Positions 46,698 through 56,170 of a stretch of 64,000 nucleotides of DNA are shown here, in pieces. How positions within the stretch are numbered: position 1 is the first letter of the stretch; every line of letters starts with the position of its first letter. This stretch comes from Allobosea lathyri (GTDB taxonomy: Bacteria; Pseudomonadota; Alphaproteobacteria; Rhizobiales; Beijerinckiaceae). The notes under the pieces are model-generated. The model worked only from the letters and a program-made list of their open reading frames with translations, did not search any database and was not told where the DNA came from. Location of the stretch: contig NZ_FNUY01000002.1 in assembly GCF_900108245.1 (NCBI RefSeq), forward strand, positions 62,001 to 126,000, written 5' to 3'. The position numbers and the translations under genes are program-made.

Positions 46698-47578
46698 GCG
46701 GCGACTTCCAGCGGCGATGAGAATAGCTCCGACAGCGCCCGGCGCACCAGCACGAGCGCGGCCTCGCGACGATAGGCGGTGCTGGCGCGGACATCGTCGA
46801 TCGGCGCGAGCGACGCGAGATCGGCGGCGGAGATGTCGGCTGCCAGCACTGGCGAAGCGGCCTGGCCGGTCAGGCGTTGTTCCAAGGCGTGCAGCCGTTG
46901 CGGCGCGGCCGAGCAGGCGCCGAGCGCGATCCGGGCGTCGTCGATCCGGCCCTGGCCGTCGAGCGCGACCATGGCTGCGACGGAGGCGATCGAGATCACG
47001 AGATAAGCGCGCGCGCCGAGCTTCAGGAAGGTCGAGCGGGCCTGTTCCGGCTGCGCCGGAATATGCACGGCGACCAGCAATTCATCGGGCGCCAGGGCCG
47101 TCTTGCGATTGCCGAGCACGAAATCGGCCAGTTTCAGGCGACGGCGGCCGCGCCCACTGGCGAGTTCGACTTCCGCATCCAGCGCCAGCAAGGGGGGCAC
47201 GCCATCCGCTGCAGGTGAGGCATTGCAGAGATTGCCCCCGACTGTACCGCGGTTCTGGATCTGGACGCCGCCGACCTGGCGGCTTGCCTGCTTCAGCATC
47301 GCAAAACCGGTGGGCAGTTCTGCTTCGGCGATGGCGCTCCATGTCGCCATGGCACCCAGCCGGATGCCGCTTGCTTCGCGGGTGATGCCGCCCAGTTCGG
47401 GGATGAGGCTGAGATCCAGCACATCGCGGCTATAGGCCTCGAACCAGGCGGAGCGCTGGGTCCGGACCGGGTAGACGTCGGTGCCACCCGCCAGAAGGGT
47501 CAGCGGTGCCCCGGCGGCGGTGTCCGCCCTGAGCGCGAGGGCTTCATCGAGAGTTCGGGGTCGAAGATAGCGCGGCAC
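46694..47578 (-). CDS. ndhF: Nicotinate dehydrogenase FAD-binding subunit
   Basis: A 294-residue xanthine-dehydrogenase-family FAD subunit (FAD_binding_5 plus CO_deh_flav_C). The FAD loops are LTLLAGGTDVYP (about 27-38) and QIQNRGTVGGNLCNASPAADGVPPLLAL (written across about 116-143). It carries electrons from the molybdenum and Fe-S centres to an acceptor. The stop overlaps the fusion start (ATGA). It sits 28 bp after the ferredoxin gene. Named after ndhF of E. barkeri by role and context. Confidence 0.88.
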   Translation of the reverse strand: MPRYLRPRTLDEALALRADTAAGAPLTLLAGGTDVYPVRTQRSAWFEAYSRDVLDLSLIPELGGITREASGIRLGAMATWSAIAEAELPTGFAMLKQASRQVGGVQIQNRGTVGGNLCNASPAADGVPPLLALDAEVELASGRGRRRLKLADFVLGNRKTALAPDELLVAVHIPAQPEQARSTFLKLGARAYLVISIASVAAMVALDGQGRIDDARIALGACSAAPQRLHALEQRLTGQAASPVLAADISAADLASLAPIDDVRASTAYRREAALVLVRRALSELFSSPLEVAA

Positions 47579-47606
47579 TGCTTCGGCTCCTTGTCGGCGG
47601 GGTCGC

Positions 47607-47920
47607 TCAGGCCAGCTCGGGCGCCAGTACGACGGTCAGCCCGTCGAGTTCCGGCGAGAACAGGATCTGGCAGGCGAGACGCGAATTAGGACGCACATCA
47701 TAGGCTTCGTCGAGGCGGTCCAACTCGTCTTCGCGCGGCGGATGCAATTTCTCGACCCAGTCCTGCGCGACATAGACATGGCAGGTGGCGCAGGCACAGG
47801 CGCCGCCGCATTCGGCCTTGATCGGCAGGCCCCAGTCGCGGATGATTTCCATCAGCCGCCAGCCTTCGAGCGCTTCAAGCTCGCGTTCCTCGCCTTCGCG
47901 ATCGACGACGCGCACATGCA

Positions 47921-47921
<1 letters not shown>
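47607..47921 (-). CDS. [2Fe-2S] ferredoxin (adrenodoxin type)
   Basis: A 104-residue plant/adrenodoxin-type ferredoxin. The cluster cysteines are Cys38, Cys44, Cys47 (ECGGACACATCHVY) and Cys84 (SRLACQI). The start at 47921 overlaps the stop of the ferredoxin reductase (ATGA). As it is wedged between its reductase and the nicotinate genes, its likely job is to deliver low-potential electrons to the 6-hydroxynicotinate reductase domain. Confidence 0.92.
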
Positions 47922-49045
<1,124 letters not shown>

Positions 49046-49046
49046 T

Positions 49047-49064
49047 TATTGTTAGTACACAAAC
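49047..49064. promoter_or_regulatory. Candidate operator before the ferredoxin-reductase/nicotinate operon
   Basis: TATTGT-TAGTAC-ACAAAC, the same 18-bp layout as at 49702 and 36144. On the minus strand it overlaps a promoter-like pair TTGCGG and AACAAT with 17-bp spacing. It lies between the MarR stop and the reductase start. Confidence 0.5.
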
Positions 49065-49100
49065 AAAATACCGCAAGTGGATTTTGCATGTGGGACCCGC

Positions 49101-49613
49101 TCAATCCAGACGCGCCAGCAAGGAGAGAAGGCGCTCGGCCTCTTCGCGCGACAGGGGAGAGAGTGTGGCGGCAGTGATCGCCTTGGCCTTTTCGATCAGG
49201 CCGGGAATAGCGGCCAGTCCCTTCGGACTGAGGCGGACGCGGACGCGGCGCTGATCGTCGGGGTCGGGCAGGCGCTCGACCATGCCGCGTTCCTCCAGCC
49301 GGGCGATGACACCCTTGATCGTGGCAGGGTCCATCGCGGTCATCCGGCCGAGATGATTCTGCGAAATCTCTTCGCCTGCGCTGAGTTTGACCATTGCGGC
49401 GAACTGGGTCGGCGTCGGGCCATCATCACCCATGATGCGCTGGAAGATCGTGATATGGCGCTGCTGCGCCCGGCGCATCAGGAAGCCGACCTGCTCGTCC
49501 AGGACATAGGCAGGTTGCATCGACGGGGCCGCGGCTGCTTTGCGTGAACGTGCACCGGACTTGCCGTCCGGCGAGGAGGCGAGCTCGGCACTATCGTTCT
49601 CGCTGCTCATCAT
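49101..49613 (-). CDS. MarR family transcriptional regulator
   Basis: A 170-residue MarR regulator. After a basic, disordered N-terminus, the winged helix shows PTPTQFAAMVKL, SQNHLGRMTAMDPATIKGVIARLEERGMV and the wing DPDDQRRVRVRLSPKG, written across about residues 68-135. The start is one of two adjacent ATG codons (49613 or 49610) after GGAGACG. It lies between the leftward reductase operon and the rightward enamidase operon, the natural place for a pathway regulator, much as NicR (also MarR type) controls aerobic nicotinate genes in Pseudomonas. A candidate operator is in its own promoter region. Confidence 0.92.
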   Translation of the reverse strand: MMSSENDSAELASSPDGKSGARSRKAAAAPSMQPAYVLDEQVGFLMRRAQQRHITIFQRIMGDDGPTPTQFAAMVKLSAGEEISQNHLGRMTAMDPATIKGVIARLEERGMVERLPDPDDQRRVRVRLSPKGLAAIPGLIEKAKAITAATLSPLSREEAERLLSLLARLD

Positions 49614-49701
49614 CGTCTCCAACCGCTTTCGCGTTACCGCTTTTCGCGCGACGCCCGCTTTCCGCAAAGCGCCTCTTGCCAGCCGCCGAAACGCTGTCCA
49701 T

Positions 49702-49719
49702 GATCGTTATTACACGTTC
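49702..49719. promoter_or_regulatory. Candidate operator in the marR-enamidase divergent promoter
   Basis: GATCGT-TATTAC-ACGTTC: half-sites GATCGT and ACGTTC are complementary at 5 of 6 positions. It matches the sites at 49047 and 36144 in spacing and in the TAC-AC core. Confidence 0.5.
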
Positions 49720-49770
49720 AATCCTTGCTTGTCCCGAGCAGGTTGAAGACGCGAAGCTTTGGAGGAACGG

Positions 49771-50967
49771 ATGGCTCACGACGTCGTGGCGGGCCCGGCC
49801 AAGGGCAAGCTCGTCATCCGCAATCTCGGCCTCGTCCTCTCGGGCGATCTCGACCGACCGATCCTCGACGCAGACACGATCGTGGTCGTGGATGGGCGGA
49901 TTTCCGCGATAGGGAAAGCAGCGGGACTCGATCTCGAACAGGCCGACATGGTGATCGATGCCAAGGGCTCGGCGGTTTCGCCCGGGCTGATCGATTCCCA
50001 CTGCCATCCCGTCTTCGGTGACTGGACGCCGCGCCAGAACCAACTCGGCTGGATCGAGATGGGCGTGAATGGCGGTGTCACCACGCTGGTCTCGGCGGGC
50101 GAAGTGCATCTGCCGGGGCGGCCGAAGGATGCCGTCGGCGTCAAGGCGCTCGCCATCACGGCACAGCGCTGCTTCCAGAACTTCCGCCCGGCCGGCGCCA
50201 AGGTGATCGCGGGCGCGCCTGTCGCGGAGCTCGATTTCGGCCGTGAGCTTTTCGAGGAATTGAAGGCGAACGGTATCCGCCATATCGGCGAGATCGGTCT
50301 CGGCACCGTGGCGAAGGGGCGCGATGCGAAGCGCGTCGTCGATTGGTGCCGCGAGATCGGGCTCGAAACCATCATGCACACCGGCGGCCCCTCTATCGCC
50401 GGCTCGCATTTCGTCGATCGGGACGATGTGCTCGAAGCCCAGCCCGATGTTGTCAGCCACATCAATGGCGGGCCGACATCGATTGCTCATGCCGATGTTC
50501 GCATCCTGTGTGAGCAAGCGAAGGGCGCGCTCGAAGTCGTCCATAACGGCAATGAACGCTCGGCGCTCGTGGCGCTGGAAGCCGCGCAGGAGGCCGGGCG
50601 GCTCGCCGATCTGCTGATCGGTACGGATGCGCCGGCCGGTTCCGGCGTCCAGCCCAATGGCGTGCTGCGCATGATCACGCTGCTGTCGAGCCTCGGTAAC
50701 CTCCCGGCCGAGCAGGCCTTCTGTCTCGCGACCGGCAATATCGCCAAAACGCGCAAGCTCGATGCCGGGTTGATCGCGGTCGGCATGCCCGCCGATTTCG
50801 TTTTCCTCGACAAGCCCCAGCATTCCTCGGGCAAGGACCTGCTCGAAGCGGTGTCGTTCGGCGACATTCCCGGCATCGGGATGGTGATGATCGACGGAAT
50901 CGTGCGCACCGGCCGCTCGCGCTCGACGCCGCCGTCGAACACCGCGCCGATCGTCGTTGGACATTGA
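49771..50967 (+). CDS. ena: Enamidase-like amidohydrolase
   Basis: A 398-residue metal-dependent amidohydrolase. The ATG at 49771 has GGAGGA upstream. The metal-binding HxH is His77/His79 in LIDSHCHPVFGDWTPRQ; further ligands are expected in TIMHTGGPS and VSHINGGPTSI, and the terminal Asp is in LIGTDAPAG. The form of these motifs and the context next to 6-hydroxynicotinate reductase match enamidase, which opens 1,4,5,6-tetrahydro-6-oxonicotinate to ammonia and 2-formylglutarate. It heads a rightward operon with two AA_synth paralogues, divergent from the MarR gene. Another cyclic-amide substrate cannot be excluded from sequence alone. Confidence 0.87.
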   Translation: MAHDVVAGPAKGKLVIRNLGLVLSGDLDRPILDADTIVVVDGRISAIGKAAGLDLEQADMVIDAKGSAVSPGLIDSHCHPVFGDWTPRQNQLGWIEMGVNGGVTTLVSAGEVHLPGRPKDAVGVKALAITAQRCFQNFRPAGAKVIAGAPVAELDFGRELFEELKANGIRHIGEIGLGTVAKGRDAKRVVDWCREIGLETIMHTGGPSIAGSHFVDRDDVLEAQPDVVSHINGGPTSIAHADVRILCEQAKGALEVVHNGNERSALVALEAAQEAGRLADLLIGTDAPAGSGVQPNGVLRMITLLSSLGNLPAEQAFCLATGNIAKTRKLDAGLIAVGMPADFVFLDKPQHSSGKDLLEAVSFGDIPGIGMVMIDGIVRTGRSRSTPPSNTAPIVVGH

Positions 50968-50975
50968 GGCCTGTC

Positions 50976-51563
50976 ATGACCGACCTGATCGATATTCGCC
51001 GGGTTCAGACCAGCGTCGAGGAGATCTTCCACGAATTCGGACCGCTTCCCGGGCGGACCGAACGCATCGCTTCGGTCTGCGCCGTGCTGACCAACCCCTA
51101 TGCCGGGCGCTACGAACCCGACATCCTGCCGATGATGGAGGCGCTGAAGGGGGCAGGGCTCGACATGGCGACCCGCTGCCTGAAAGCGCTTGGCGGCGAT
51201 CCGGCGACAGTCGAGGGCTATGGCAAGGGCGCGATCGTCGGCTCGGCTGGCGAGCTCGAGCATGGCGCGCTCTGGCATGTCCCGGGCGGCTATGCGATGC
51301 GCGAAATCCTCGGCAACGCCAAGGCGATCGTGGCCTCGACCAAGAAGGTCGCGGGGCCCGGTGCACGCATCGATATCCCGGTCACGCATATCAACGCGTC
51401 TTACGTGCGCAGCCATTTCGGCGCGGTCGAGATCGGCGTGCCCGGCTCGCCCCAATCGGACGAACTCGTCTTCATCCTGGTGATGACCACCGGCGCGCGC
51501 ATTCACGAGCGTGTGGGTGGCCTGCGCGCCGACCAGATCAGCGTTGGCGACGGCCAGCGCTGA
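50976..51563 (+). CDS. AA_synth (DUF1185) family protein, first paralogue
   Basis: A 195-residue protein of the amino-acid-synthesis family PF06684. Motifs are AVLTNPYAGRYEPDI, YGKGAIVGSAGELEHGALW, IDIPVTHINASYVRSHFGAVEIGV and VFILVMTTGARIHERVGGL. The family has structures but no proven reaction that I can cite. It starts 8 bp after the enamidase stop, so it is surely co-transcribed and probably acts on the same pathway, for instance on 2-formylglutarate or a later intermediate. It shares about a third of its residues with the next gene. Confidence 0.87.
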   Translation: MTDLIDIRRVQTSVEEIFHEFGPLPGRTERIASVCAVLTNPYAGRYEPDILPMMEALKGAGLDMATRCLKALGGDPATVEGYGKGAIVGSAGELEHGALWHVPGGYAMREILGNAKAIVASTKKVAGPGARIDIPVTHINASYVRSHFGAVEIGVPGSPQSDELVFILVMTTGARIHERVGGLRADQISVGDGQR

Positions 51564-51599
51564 GGCCCGCGCCCGACCATCCGGAACAAGGGAACAGTC

Positions 51600-52184
51600 A
51601 TGGCTGCCGATATCCGCAAGATCCTCACGCAAGTCGATGAAACTCTTGTCGAAATGGGCAAGCCGGTGACGCCGCCGACGCGGCGCGCCGTCGCCTGTGC
51701 CGTCATCGCCAATCCCTTCGCTGGCCGGTATCAGCAGGACCTGTCGGAGCTGACCGAGATCGGCGTGGAGCTTGGCGATCTTCTGACGAAGCGCTGCCTG
51801 GCGGCACTTGGCATCGCGCCCGAGCAGGCCGAAAGCTTCGGCAAGGCTGCGATCGTCGGCGAGGCCGGCGAGTTGGAGCACGCCGCTGCGATCCTGCACC
51901 CCAAGCTCGGCACGCCGGTTCGCGCCGCGCTCGGCAAGGGACCCGCGCTGATTCCGTCTGCGAAGAAGCGTGGCGGGTTGGGCACGCCGATCGATGTGCC
52001 GCTCGGCCACAAGGATGCGGCCTTCGTGCGCTCGCATTTCGACGCGGTCGAGGTGCGAGTGACCGATGCCCCGCGCGCCGGGGAAATCCTGGTGGCGATC
52101 GCGGTGACGGATTCAGGCAGGCCGCTGCCTCGTATCGGCGGCCTGCAGAAGCATGAGATCAAGGGCGAGGACGGGCTGCGCTGA
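51600..52184 (+). CDS. AA_synth (DUF1185) family protein, second paralogue
   Basis: A 194-residue paralogue of the preceding protein, with the same landmarks in order: AVIANPFAGRYQQDLSEL, FGKAAIVGEAGELEHAAAI, IDVPLGHKDAAFVRSHFDAVEVRV and PLPRIGGL. Conserved positions such as NP-AGRY, GELEH, AFVRSHF-AVE and IGGL in both suggest a shared active site or a heteromer. The function is unknown. It ends the rightward operon; a REP-like element follows immediately. Confidence 0.87.
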   Translation: MAADIRKILTQVDETLVEMGKPVTPPTRRAVACAVIANPFAGRYQQDLSELTEIGVELGDLLTKRCLAALGIAPEQAESFGKAAIVGEAGELEHAAAILHPKLGTPVRAALGKGPALIPSAKKRGGLGTPIDVPLGHKDAAFVRSHFDAVEVRVTDAPRAGEILVAIAVTDSGRPLPRIGGLQKHEIKGEDGLR

Positions 52185-52202
52185 CGCCGATTCCAACCGC
52201 TA

Positions 52203-52306
52203 CGTCATCCTGGACAAGCCGCGCAGCGGTGCAGCTCCGGGATCCATCGGAGGGCTCGGCGCTCTCCGATGGATCCCGAGACGCCCTTCGGGCGCTCAGG
52301 ATGACG
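52203..52306. repeat. REP-like palindromic element
   Basis: CGTCATCCT...AGGATGACG outer arms and GGGATCCATCGGAG/CTCCGATGGATCCC inner arms. It fills the convergent gap between the second AA_synth gene and the FAD oxidoreductase gene. Confidence 0.75.
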
Positions 52307-52333
52307 CCGTGTCTTTGAACCCGGGCTCCCCGC

Positions 52334-53635
52334 TCAGGCCGCCTTGTCCTTCATGCCGCCATCGGTCATGCGGTACCAGGCGATGATGGCCGAGACATAG
52401 AGTTCGTTAAGCGCATGCAGCGGCAGCGGCTTGATCGGCACGACCGGGAAGGGCAGGCGGCTCTTGTCGCCCGTCACCAGATAATCCGCCATCGCCTTGC
52501 CCATGGCGCTTTGCAGGCCGACGCCGCGGCCCATGCAGCCGATGTCGACGAGCAGGCCGGGTTCCGGCTCATGCAGATGCGGCAGGAAATCGCGTGTCAG
52601 CGCCACGCGGCCGCACCAGCGGAAATCGAAACCGATGCCCTTGGCCTGCGGATAGACCTTGCCGATGACGCGCTCCAGATGAGCCCAGTCTGAGGCGTCG
52701 CGCGGCTCCCGGAAGGGGCCGCGTCCGCCCATCAGCAGGCGGTTGGTGTGGTCCTTGCGGAAATAGAGCAGCAATTGCCTGGTATCCGAGGTGACCTGGC
52801 CCTCCGGCAGGATGGTGCCGGCGAGGTTGTCCGAGAGCGGCTGCGTCGCGACGATGAAGGAGTTGGGCCGGATCACGGTCTGGCGCAGTTTCGGGATCAG
52901 ATCGCCGGTATAGCCGTTGGTGGCGACGACGACGCGCGGCGCGGTGACGCTCGCGCCCTGTGCGGTTTTGATCGTCCAGCTTGTGCCCTCGCGCTTCAGC
53001 GAGACGACCTTGCTGCCGCCATGGATGGTTGCGCCGGCAGCGATAGCCGCCTTGGCGAGACCGCGCGCATAGGCCAGCGGCTGCACTGCGCCGGCGCGAC
53101 GATCGATCCAACCGCCGAGATAGCGGTCGGTGCCCAGCAGCCGGGCAACGGCGCCGGCATCCAGGTATGATGCATCCACGCCGCGTCCCGTCCACTCCGC
53201 ACTGCGCCGCTTCACGGTCTCGACCATGGCTGGCGAATGCGCACCTTGAATCCAGCCGGCGCGCTTATGCGGCACGTCCATCGCGTGCTTGCCGATCAGG
53301 TCGAAGACCAGATCGGCGGTCGAGCTGACGAATCGGATCAGCGCCTCGCCGGCGACGGGCCCGAATTTCGCGACGATCTCGCTGGGGTCGTATTTGATGC
53401 CGGGAATGACCTGCCCGCCATTGCGGCCCGAGCCGCCCCAGCCGGGCTCATGCGTTTCCAGCACGATGACCGAAACGCCGGACTCGGCCAGATGCAGTGC
53501 TGTCGACAGGCCCGCATAGCCGGCGCCGATGACGCAGACATCGGCTCGGCTGTCGGTGGCGAGCGGCGGCGTCGGCGCGGCGGCGGGCGCGGTGGCATGC
53601 CAGAGCGAGGGTTGCAGGGGGAATGGCTCGGCCAT
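52334..53635 (-). CDS. FAD-dependent oxidoreductase, PuuB/DAO type
   Basis: A 433-residue flavoprotein of the D-amino-acid-oxidase superfamily, closest in motifs to gamma-glutamylputrescine oxidase. The Rossmann motif is DVCVIGAGYAGLSTALHLAESG (about 32-53), followed by HEPGWGGSGRNGGQVIPG, which matches the PuuB-type SGRNGGQ motif, and a C-terminal FAD loop at LLVDIGCMGRGVGLQSAMG. It is the last gene of an operon with an amino-acid-type ABC importer under an XRE-cupin regulator, so it probably oxidises the imported amine or amino acid. The substrate is not proven. Confidence 0.88.
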   Translation of the reverse strand: MAEPFPLQPSLWHATAPAAAPTPPLATDSRADVCVIGAGYAGLSTALHLAESGVSVIVLETHEPGWGGSGRNGGQVIPGIKYDPSEIVAKFGPVAGEALIRFVSSTADLVFDLIGKHAMDVPHKRAGWIQGAHSPAMVETVKRRSAEWTGRGVDASYLDAGAVARLLGTDRYLGGWIDRRAGAVQPLAYARGLAKAAIAAGATIHGGSKVVSLKREGTSWTIKTAQGASVTAPRVVVATNGYTGDLIPKLRQTVIRPNSFIVATQPLSDNLAGTILPEGQVTSDTRQLLLYFRKDHTNRLLMGGRGPFREPRDASDWAHLERVIGKVYPQAKGIGFDFRWCGRVALTRDFLPHLHEPEPGLLVDIGCMGRGVGLQSAMGKAMADYLVTGDKSRLPFPVVPIKPLPLHALNELYVSAIIAWYRMTDGGMKDKAA

Positions 53636-53646
53636 GACGGCCTCCT

Positions 53647-54414
53647 TCAGATCGGGCGCAGCACGCGCCGCAGGAAGTCCTGGGTGCGCGGATGGGTTGG
53701 TGCGCCGAGCACCTCGCGGGCAGGGCCCTGCTCGACGATGACGCCGCCATCGAGGAAGAGCACGCGGTCGGCGACCTCGCGCGCGAAGCCCATCTCATGG
53801 GTGACGACGAGCATGGTCATGCCATCCTCGGCGAGGCTCTTCATCACCGAGAGGACCTCGCCGACGAGTTCCGGGTCGAGCGCCGAAGTCGGCTCGTCGA
53901 ACAGGATCGCCTTGGGCTGCATGGCGAGCGCCCGCGCGATCGCGACACGCTGCATCTGCCCGCCCGAGAGCTGGGCCGGATAGGCATCGACCTTGTCTCC
54001 TAGGCCGACCCGCGCGAGCAGTTCGCGGCCGCGCTCGCGCGCCTGCGCAGCTGGCTCCTTCTTCACGAAGATCGGGCCTTCGACCACGTTCTCGAGCGCC
54101 GTGCGGTGCGGGAACAGATTGAAGCGCTGGAACACCATCGCCATGGCGGTGCGAATGCCGATGATCGACGGCTTGTCGCGTTCGACGCGGGTGCCGTCGA
54201 TGGTGACTGCGCCGCCATCATAGGATTCGAGGCCGTTGATGCAGCGCAGGATGGTCGATTTGCCCGAGCCTGACGGGCCGATCAGGCAGACGACCTCGCC
54301 CTTGTTCACGTTGGCGGTGATGCCCTTGAGCACGGGAAAGGCACCGAAGCTCTTGGTGACGCCGGCGATCTCGATCATGGCGTGACTCGTGGCTTGGTCA
54401 GTCGCTTGACTCAT
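53647..54414 (-). CDS. Polar amino acid-type ABC transporter ATP-binding protein
   Basis: A 255-residue GlnQ/HisP-type ATPase. Walker A is GPSGSGKST, signature [15 protein letters not shown], Walker [14 protein letters not shown], switch [15 protein letters not shown]. The start at 54414 overlaps the permease stop (ATGA); an internal ATG at 54378 would also give a full ATPase. Inner-membrane-associated part of the importer. Confidence 0.94.
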   Translation of the reverse strand: MSQATDQATSHAMIEIAGVTKSFGAFPVLKGITANVNKGEVVCLIGPSGSGKSTILRCINGLESYDGGAVTIDGTRVERDKPSIIGIRTAMAMVFQRFNLFPHRTALENVVEGPIFVKKEPAAQARERGRELLARVGLGDKVDAYPAQLSGGQMQRVAIARALAMQPKAILFDEPTSALDPELVGEVLSVMKSLAEDGMTMLVVTHEMGFAREVADRVLFLDGGVIVEQGPAREVLGAPTHPRTQDFLRRVLRPI

Positions 54415-55073
54415 CGCCTTGCTCCTTTGCCGAAGCGCCGTTCGAGCCAGCTGACGAAACCCATCAGAGGCAGGCACATGGCCAGGTAGAGCAGGGCGAC
54501 GAGCGAATAGACGGTCATGTTCTTGAAGGTCGATGATGCGATCAGTGTGCCCTGCAGCGTCAGCTCGGCCACCGTGATCGTCGAGGCCTGTGATGAATCC
54601 TTGAGCATCATCACCATGATGTTGCCGTAGGGTGGCAGCACGATCCGGATCGCCTGGGGCAGGATCACGCGGCGCATCGTCATGCCCCAGCTCATGCCGA
54701 TCGACTGCGCCGCCTCAACCTGACCGTGGTCGATCGCCTCGATGCCGGCGCGGAAATTCTCCGATTGATAGGCCGAATAGGCAATGCCCAGGCCAATGAT
54801 CGCTGCCTGCAGGGCCGTGAGCGCAATGCCGAATTCGGGCAGCACGAAATAGATGTAGAATAGCTGCACCAGGATCGGGATGCCGCGCAGCGTGTTGACC
54901 ACGATTTTGGCGATGGTCGAGAGCCAGCCGATGCCGGAGACCCGCATCAGCGCCCAGCCTACGCCGAGCACGGTCGAGATTGCGAGCGACCCGACCGTGA
55001 CGAGCAGGGTGAACTTCAGCCCCTGGAGCAGCAGGGGCAGGAACTGGGTCGCGTCGCGCAGGAAGGTCTGCAT
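54411..55073 (-). CDS. Polar amino acid-type ABC transporter permease
   Basis: A 220-residue HisM/GlnP-type permease with about five helices ([21 protein letters not shown] at the start) and the EAA loop [29 protein letters not shown]. Only one permease gene is present, so it probably forms a homodimer. A REP-like element separates it from the binding-protein gene upstream. Confidence 0.94.
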   Translation of the reverse strand: MQTFLRDATQFLPLLLQGLKFTLLVTVGSLAISTVLGVGWALMRVSGIGWLSTIAKIVVNTLRGIPILVQLFYIYFVLPEFGIALTALQAAIIGLGIAYSAYQSENFRAGIEAIDHGQVEAAQSIGMSWGMTMRRVILPQAIRIVLPPYGNIMVMMLKDSSQASTITVAELTLQGTLIASSTFKNMTVYSLVALLYLAMCLPLMGFVSWLERRFGKGARR

Positions 55074-55123
55074 GATGTCCTGGCGGTGGATGGTCGGTGG
55101 AAAAAGAGGCTTGCAGAATTCAG

Positions 55124-55250
55124 GCCGTCATCCCGGACAAGCCGCGAAGCGGCGCAGATCCGGGATCCATCTGATGGGCCAAGTCCTTGCAAGAATTGGC
55201 GCTCTACGATGGATCCCGGATCTCCGCTTTGCTGCGTCCGGGATGACGGC
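55124..55250. repeat. REP-like palindromic element inside the ABC operon
   Basis: Perfect 15-bp outer arms GCCGTCATCCCGGAC (55124-55138) and GTCCGGGATGACGGC (55236-55250), with inner ATCCGGGATCCATC/GATGGATCCCGGAT arms. It lies between the binding-protein and permease genes, where it may change relative mRNA stability. Confidence 0.85.
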
Positions 55251-55277
55251 ACACTTCATCCGCGGTTGCGCTGGCGC

Positions 55278-56033
55278 TTAGACGAGGCCCCACTTGGCCA
55301 GGATCTTGTCGACCGTGCCATCCGCCTTGAGCTTGGCGAGCCCGGTATTGATCTTCTTCAGCAGTTCGCCGTCGCTCTTGCGCACGCCGATGCCGACAGA
55401 GCCGGAGATCACAGGCTTGTAGGACTTGACGATCCGGACTTTGGGGAACTGCCCCTGCGACAGGTTGTAGCCGATGATCGGCAGGTCGAAGACGGCGGCC
55501 TGGACACGGCCCGCGTTCACGTCGGCGAGAATGTCGGGCAGCGTCTTGTAGAGTTTGACCTCAGAGAACAGGTTGGATTTCTGCAGCACGTCGACATAGG
55601 CCGTGCCGATCTGCACGCCGATCGTCATGCCCTTCATGTCCTCGAAGGTAACGTAGTCCTTCGTGTCGGTGGCCGGCACGATCAGGCCTTCGCCATAGGT
55701 GTAGATCGGGTCCGAGAAGTCGATCACCTCCTTGCGGGGCGGGGTGATGTACATCGCTGCGGCGACGATATCGACCTTGTTGCTGGTCAGCGAGGCGACC
55801 AGCGTCGAAAACGGCATGCCCTCGACCTCGACCTTGAAATCGGAGGTTGCGGCGATCGCCTTGATCAGGTCGACCATCACGCCCTCGATCGTGTTGGTCT
55901 TGGTGTCCAGGAAGGTGAAGGGGCTGCCCGTCGGCGTGGAGCCGACCTTGAGCACGGCCTGAGCCTGGGCGGGCAGGATGCCCGCGGCCATGGCGCTGCC
56001 GACCAGCATGGACAGGAAGGTCCGACGTTCCAT
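55278..56033 (-). CDS. Polar amino acid-type ABC transporter substrate-binding protein
   Basis: A 251-residue SBP_bac_3 protein. The signal sequence (RRTFLSMLVGSAMAAGILPAQAQA) precedes LKVGSTPTGSPFTFLDTKTNTIEGVMVDLIKAIA. Further family motifs are MPFSTLVASLTSNKVDIVAAAMYITPPRKEVIDFSDPIY and GIGVRKSDGELLKKINTGL, written over normal positions. First gene of the importer/oxidase operon, divergent from the XRE-cupin regulator. Two near-identical dyads lie in the shared promoter region. Confidence 0.93.
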   Translation of the reverse strand: MERRTFLSMLVGSAMAAGILPAQAQAVLKVGSTPTGSPFTFLDTKTNTIEGVMVDLIKAIAATSDFKVEVEGMPFSTLVASLTSNKVDIVAAAMYITPPRKEVIDFSDPIYTYGEGLIVPATDTKDYVTFEDMKGMTIGVQIGTAYVDVLQKSNLFSEVKLYKTLPDILADVNAGRVQAAVFDLPIIGYNLSQGQFPKVRIVKSYKPVISGSVGIGVRKSDGELLKKINTGLAKLKADGTVDKILAKWGLV

Positions 56034-56082
56034 CGCGATATCCCCTCGCTTACGGCGCGCGTGCTGCGCGTCCGACCATGAT

Positions 56083-56098
56083 TTTCATGTGCGTGAAG
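56083..56098. promoter_or_regulatory. Operator-like dyad, copy 1
   Basis: TTTCATG-TG-CGTGAAG, one or two mismatches from a perfect palindrome. It is set exactly 50 bp from copy 2, about five helical turns, between the binding-protein and XRE-cupin genes. Confidence 0.65.
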
Positions 56099-56132
56099 AT
56101 ACGAGCATAGGACGATCTTGCCCGCAAGCGAT

Positions 56133-56148
56133 TTTCATGTGCATGAAA
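56133..56148. promoter_or_regulatory. Operator-like dyad, copy 2
   Basis: TTTCATG-TG-CATGAAA, a perfect 7-bp-arm palindrome, within an identical GATTTTCATGTGC context to copy 1. It lies 23 bp before the regulator start. Confidence 0.7.
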
Positions 56149-56170
56149 TACCGTCAGCGCAGGAGACATC

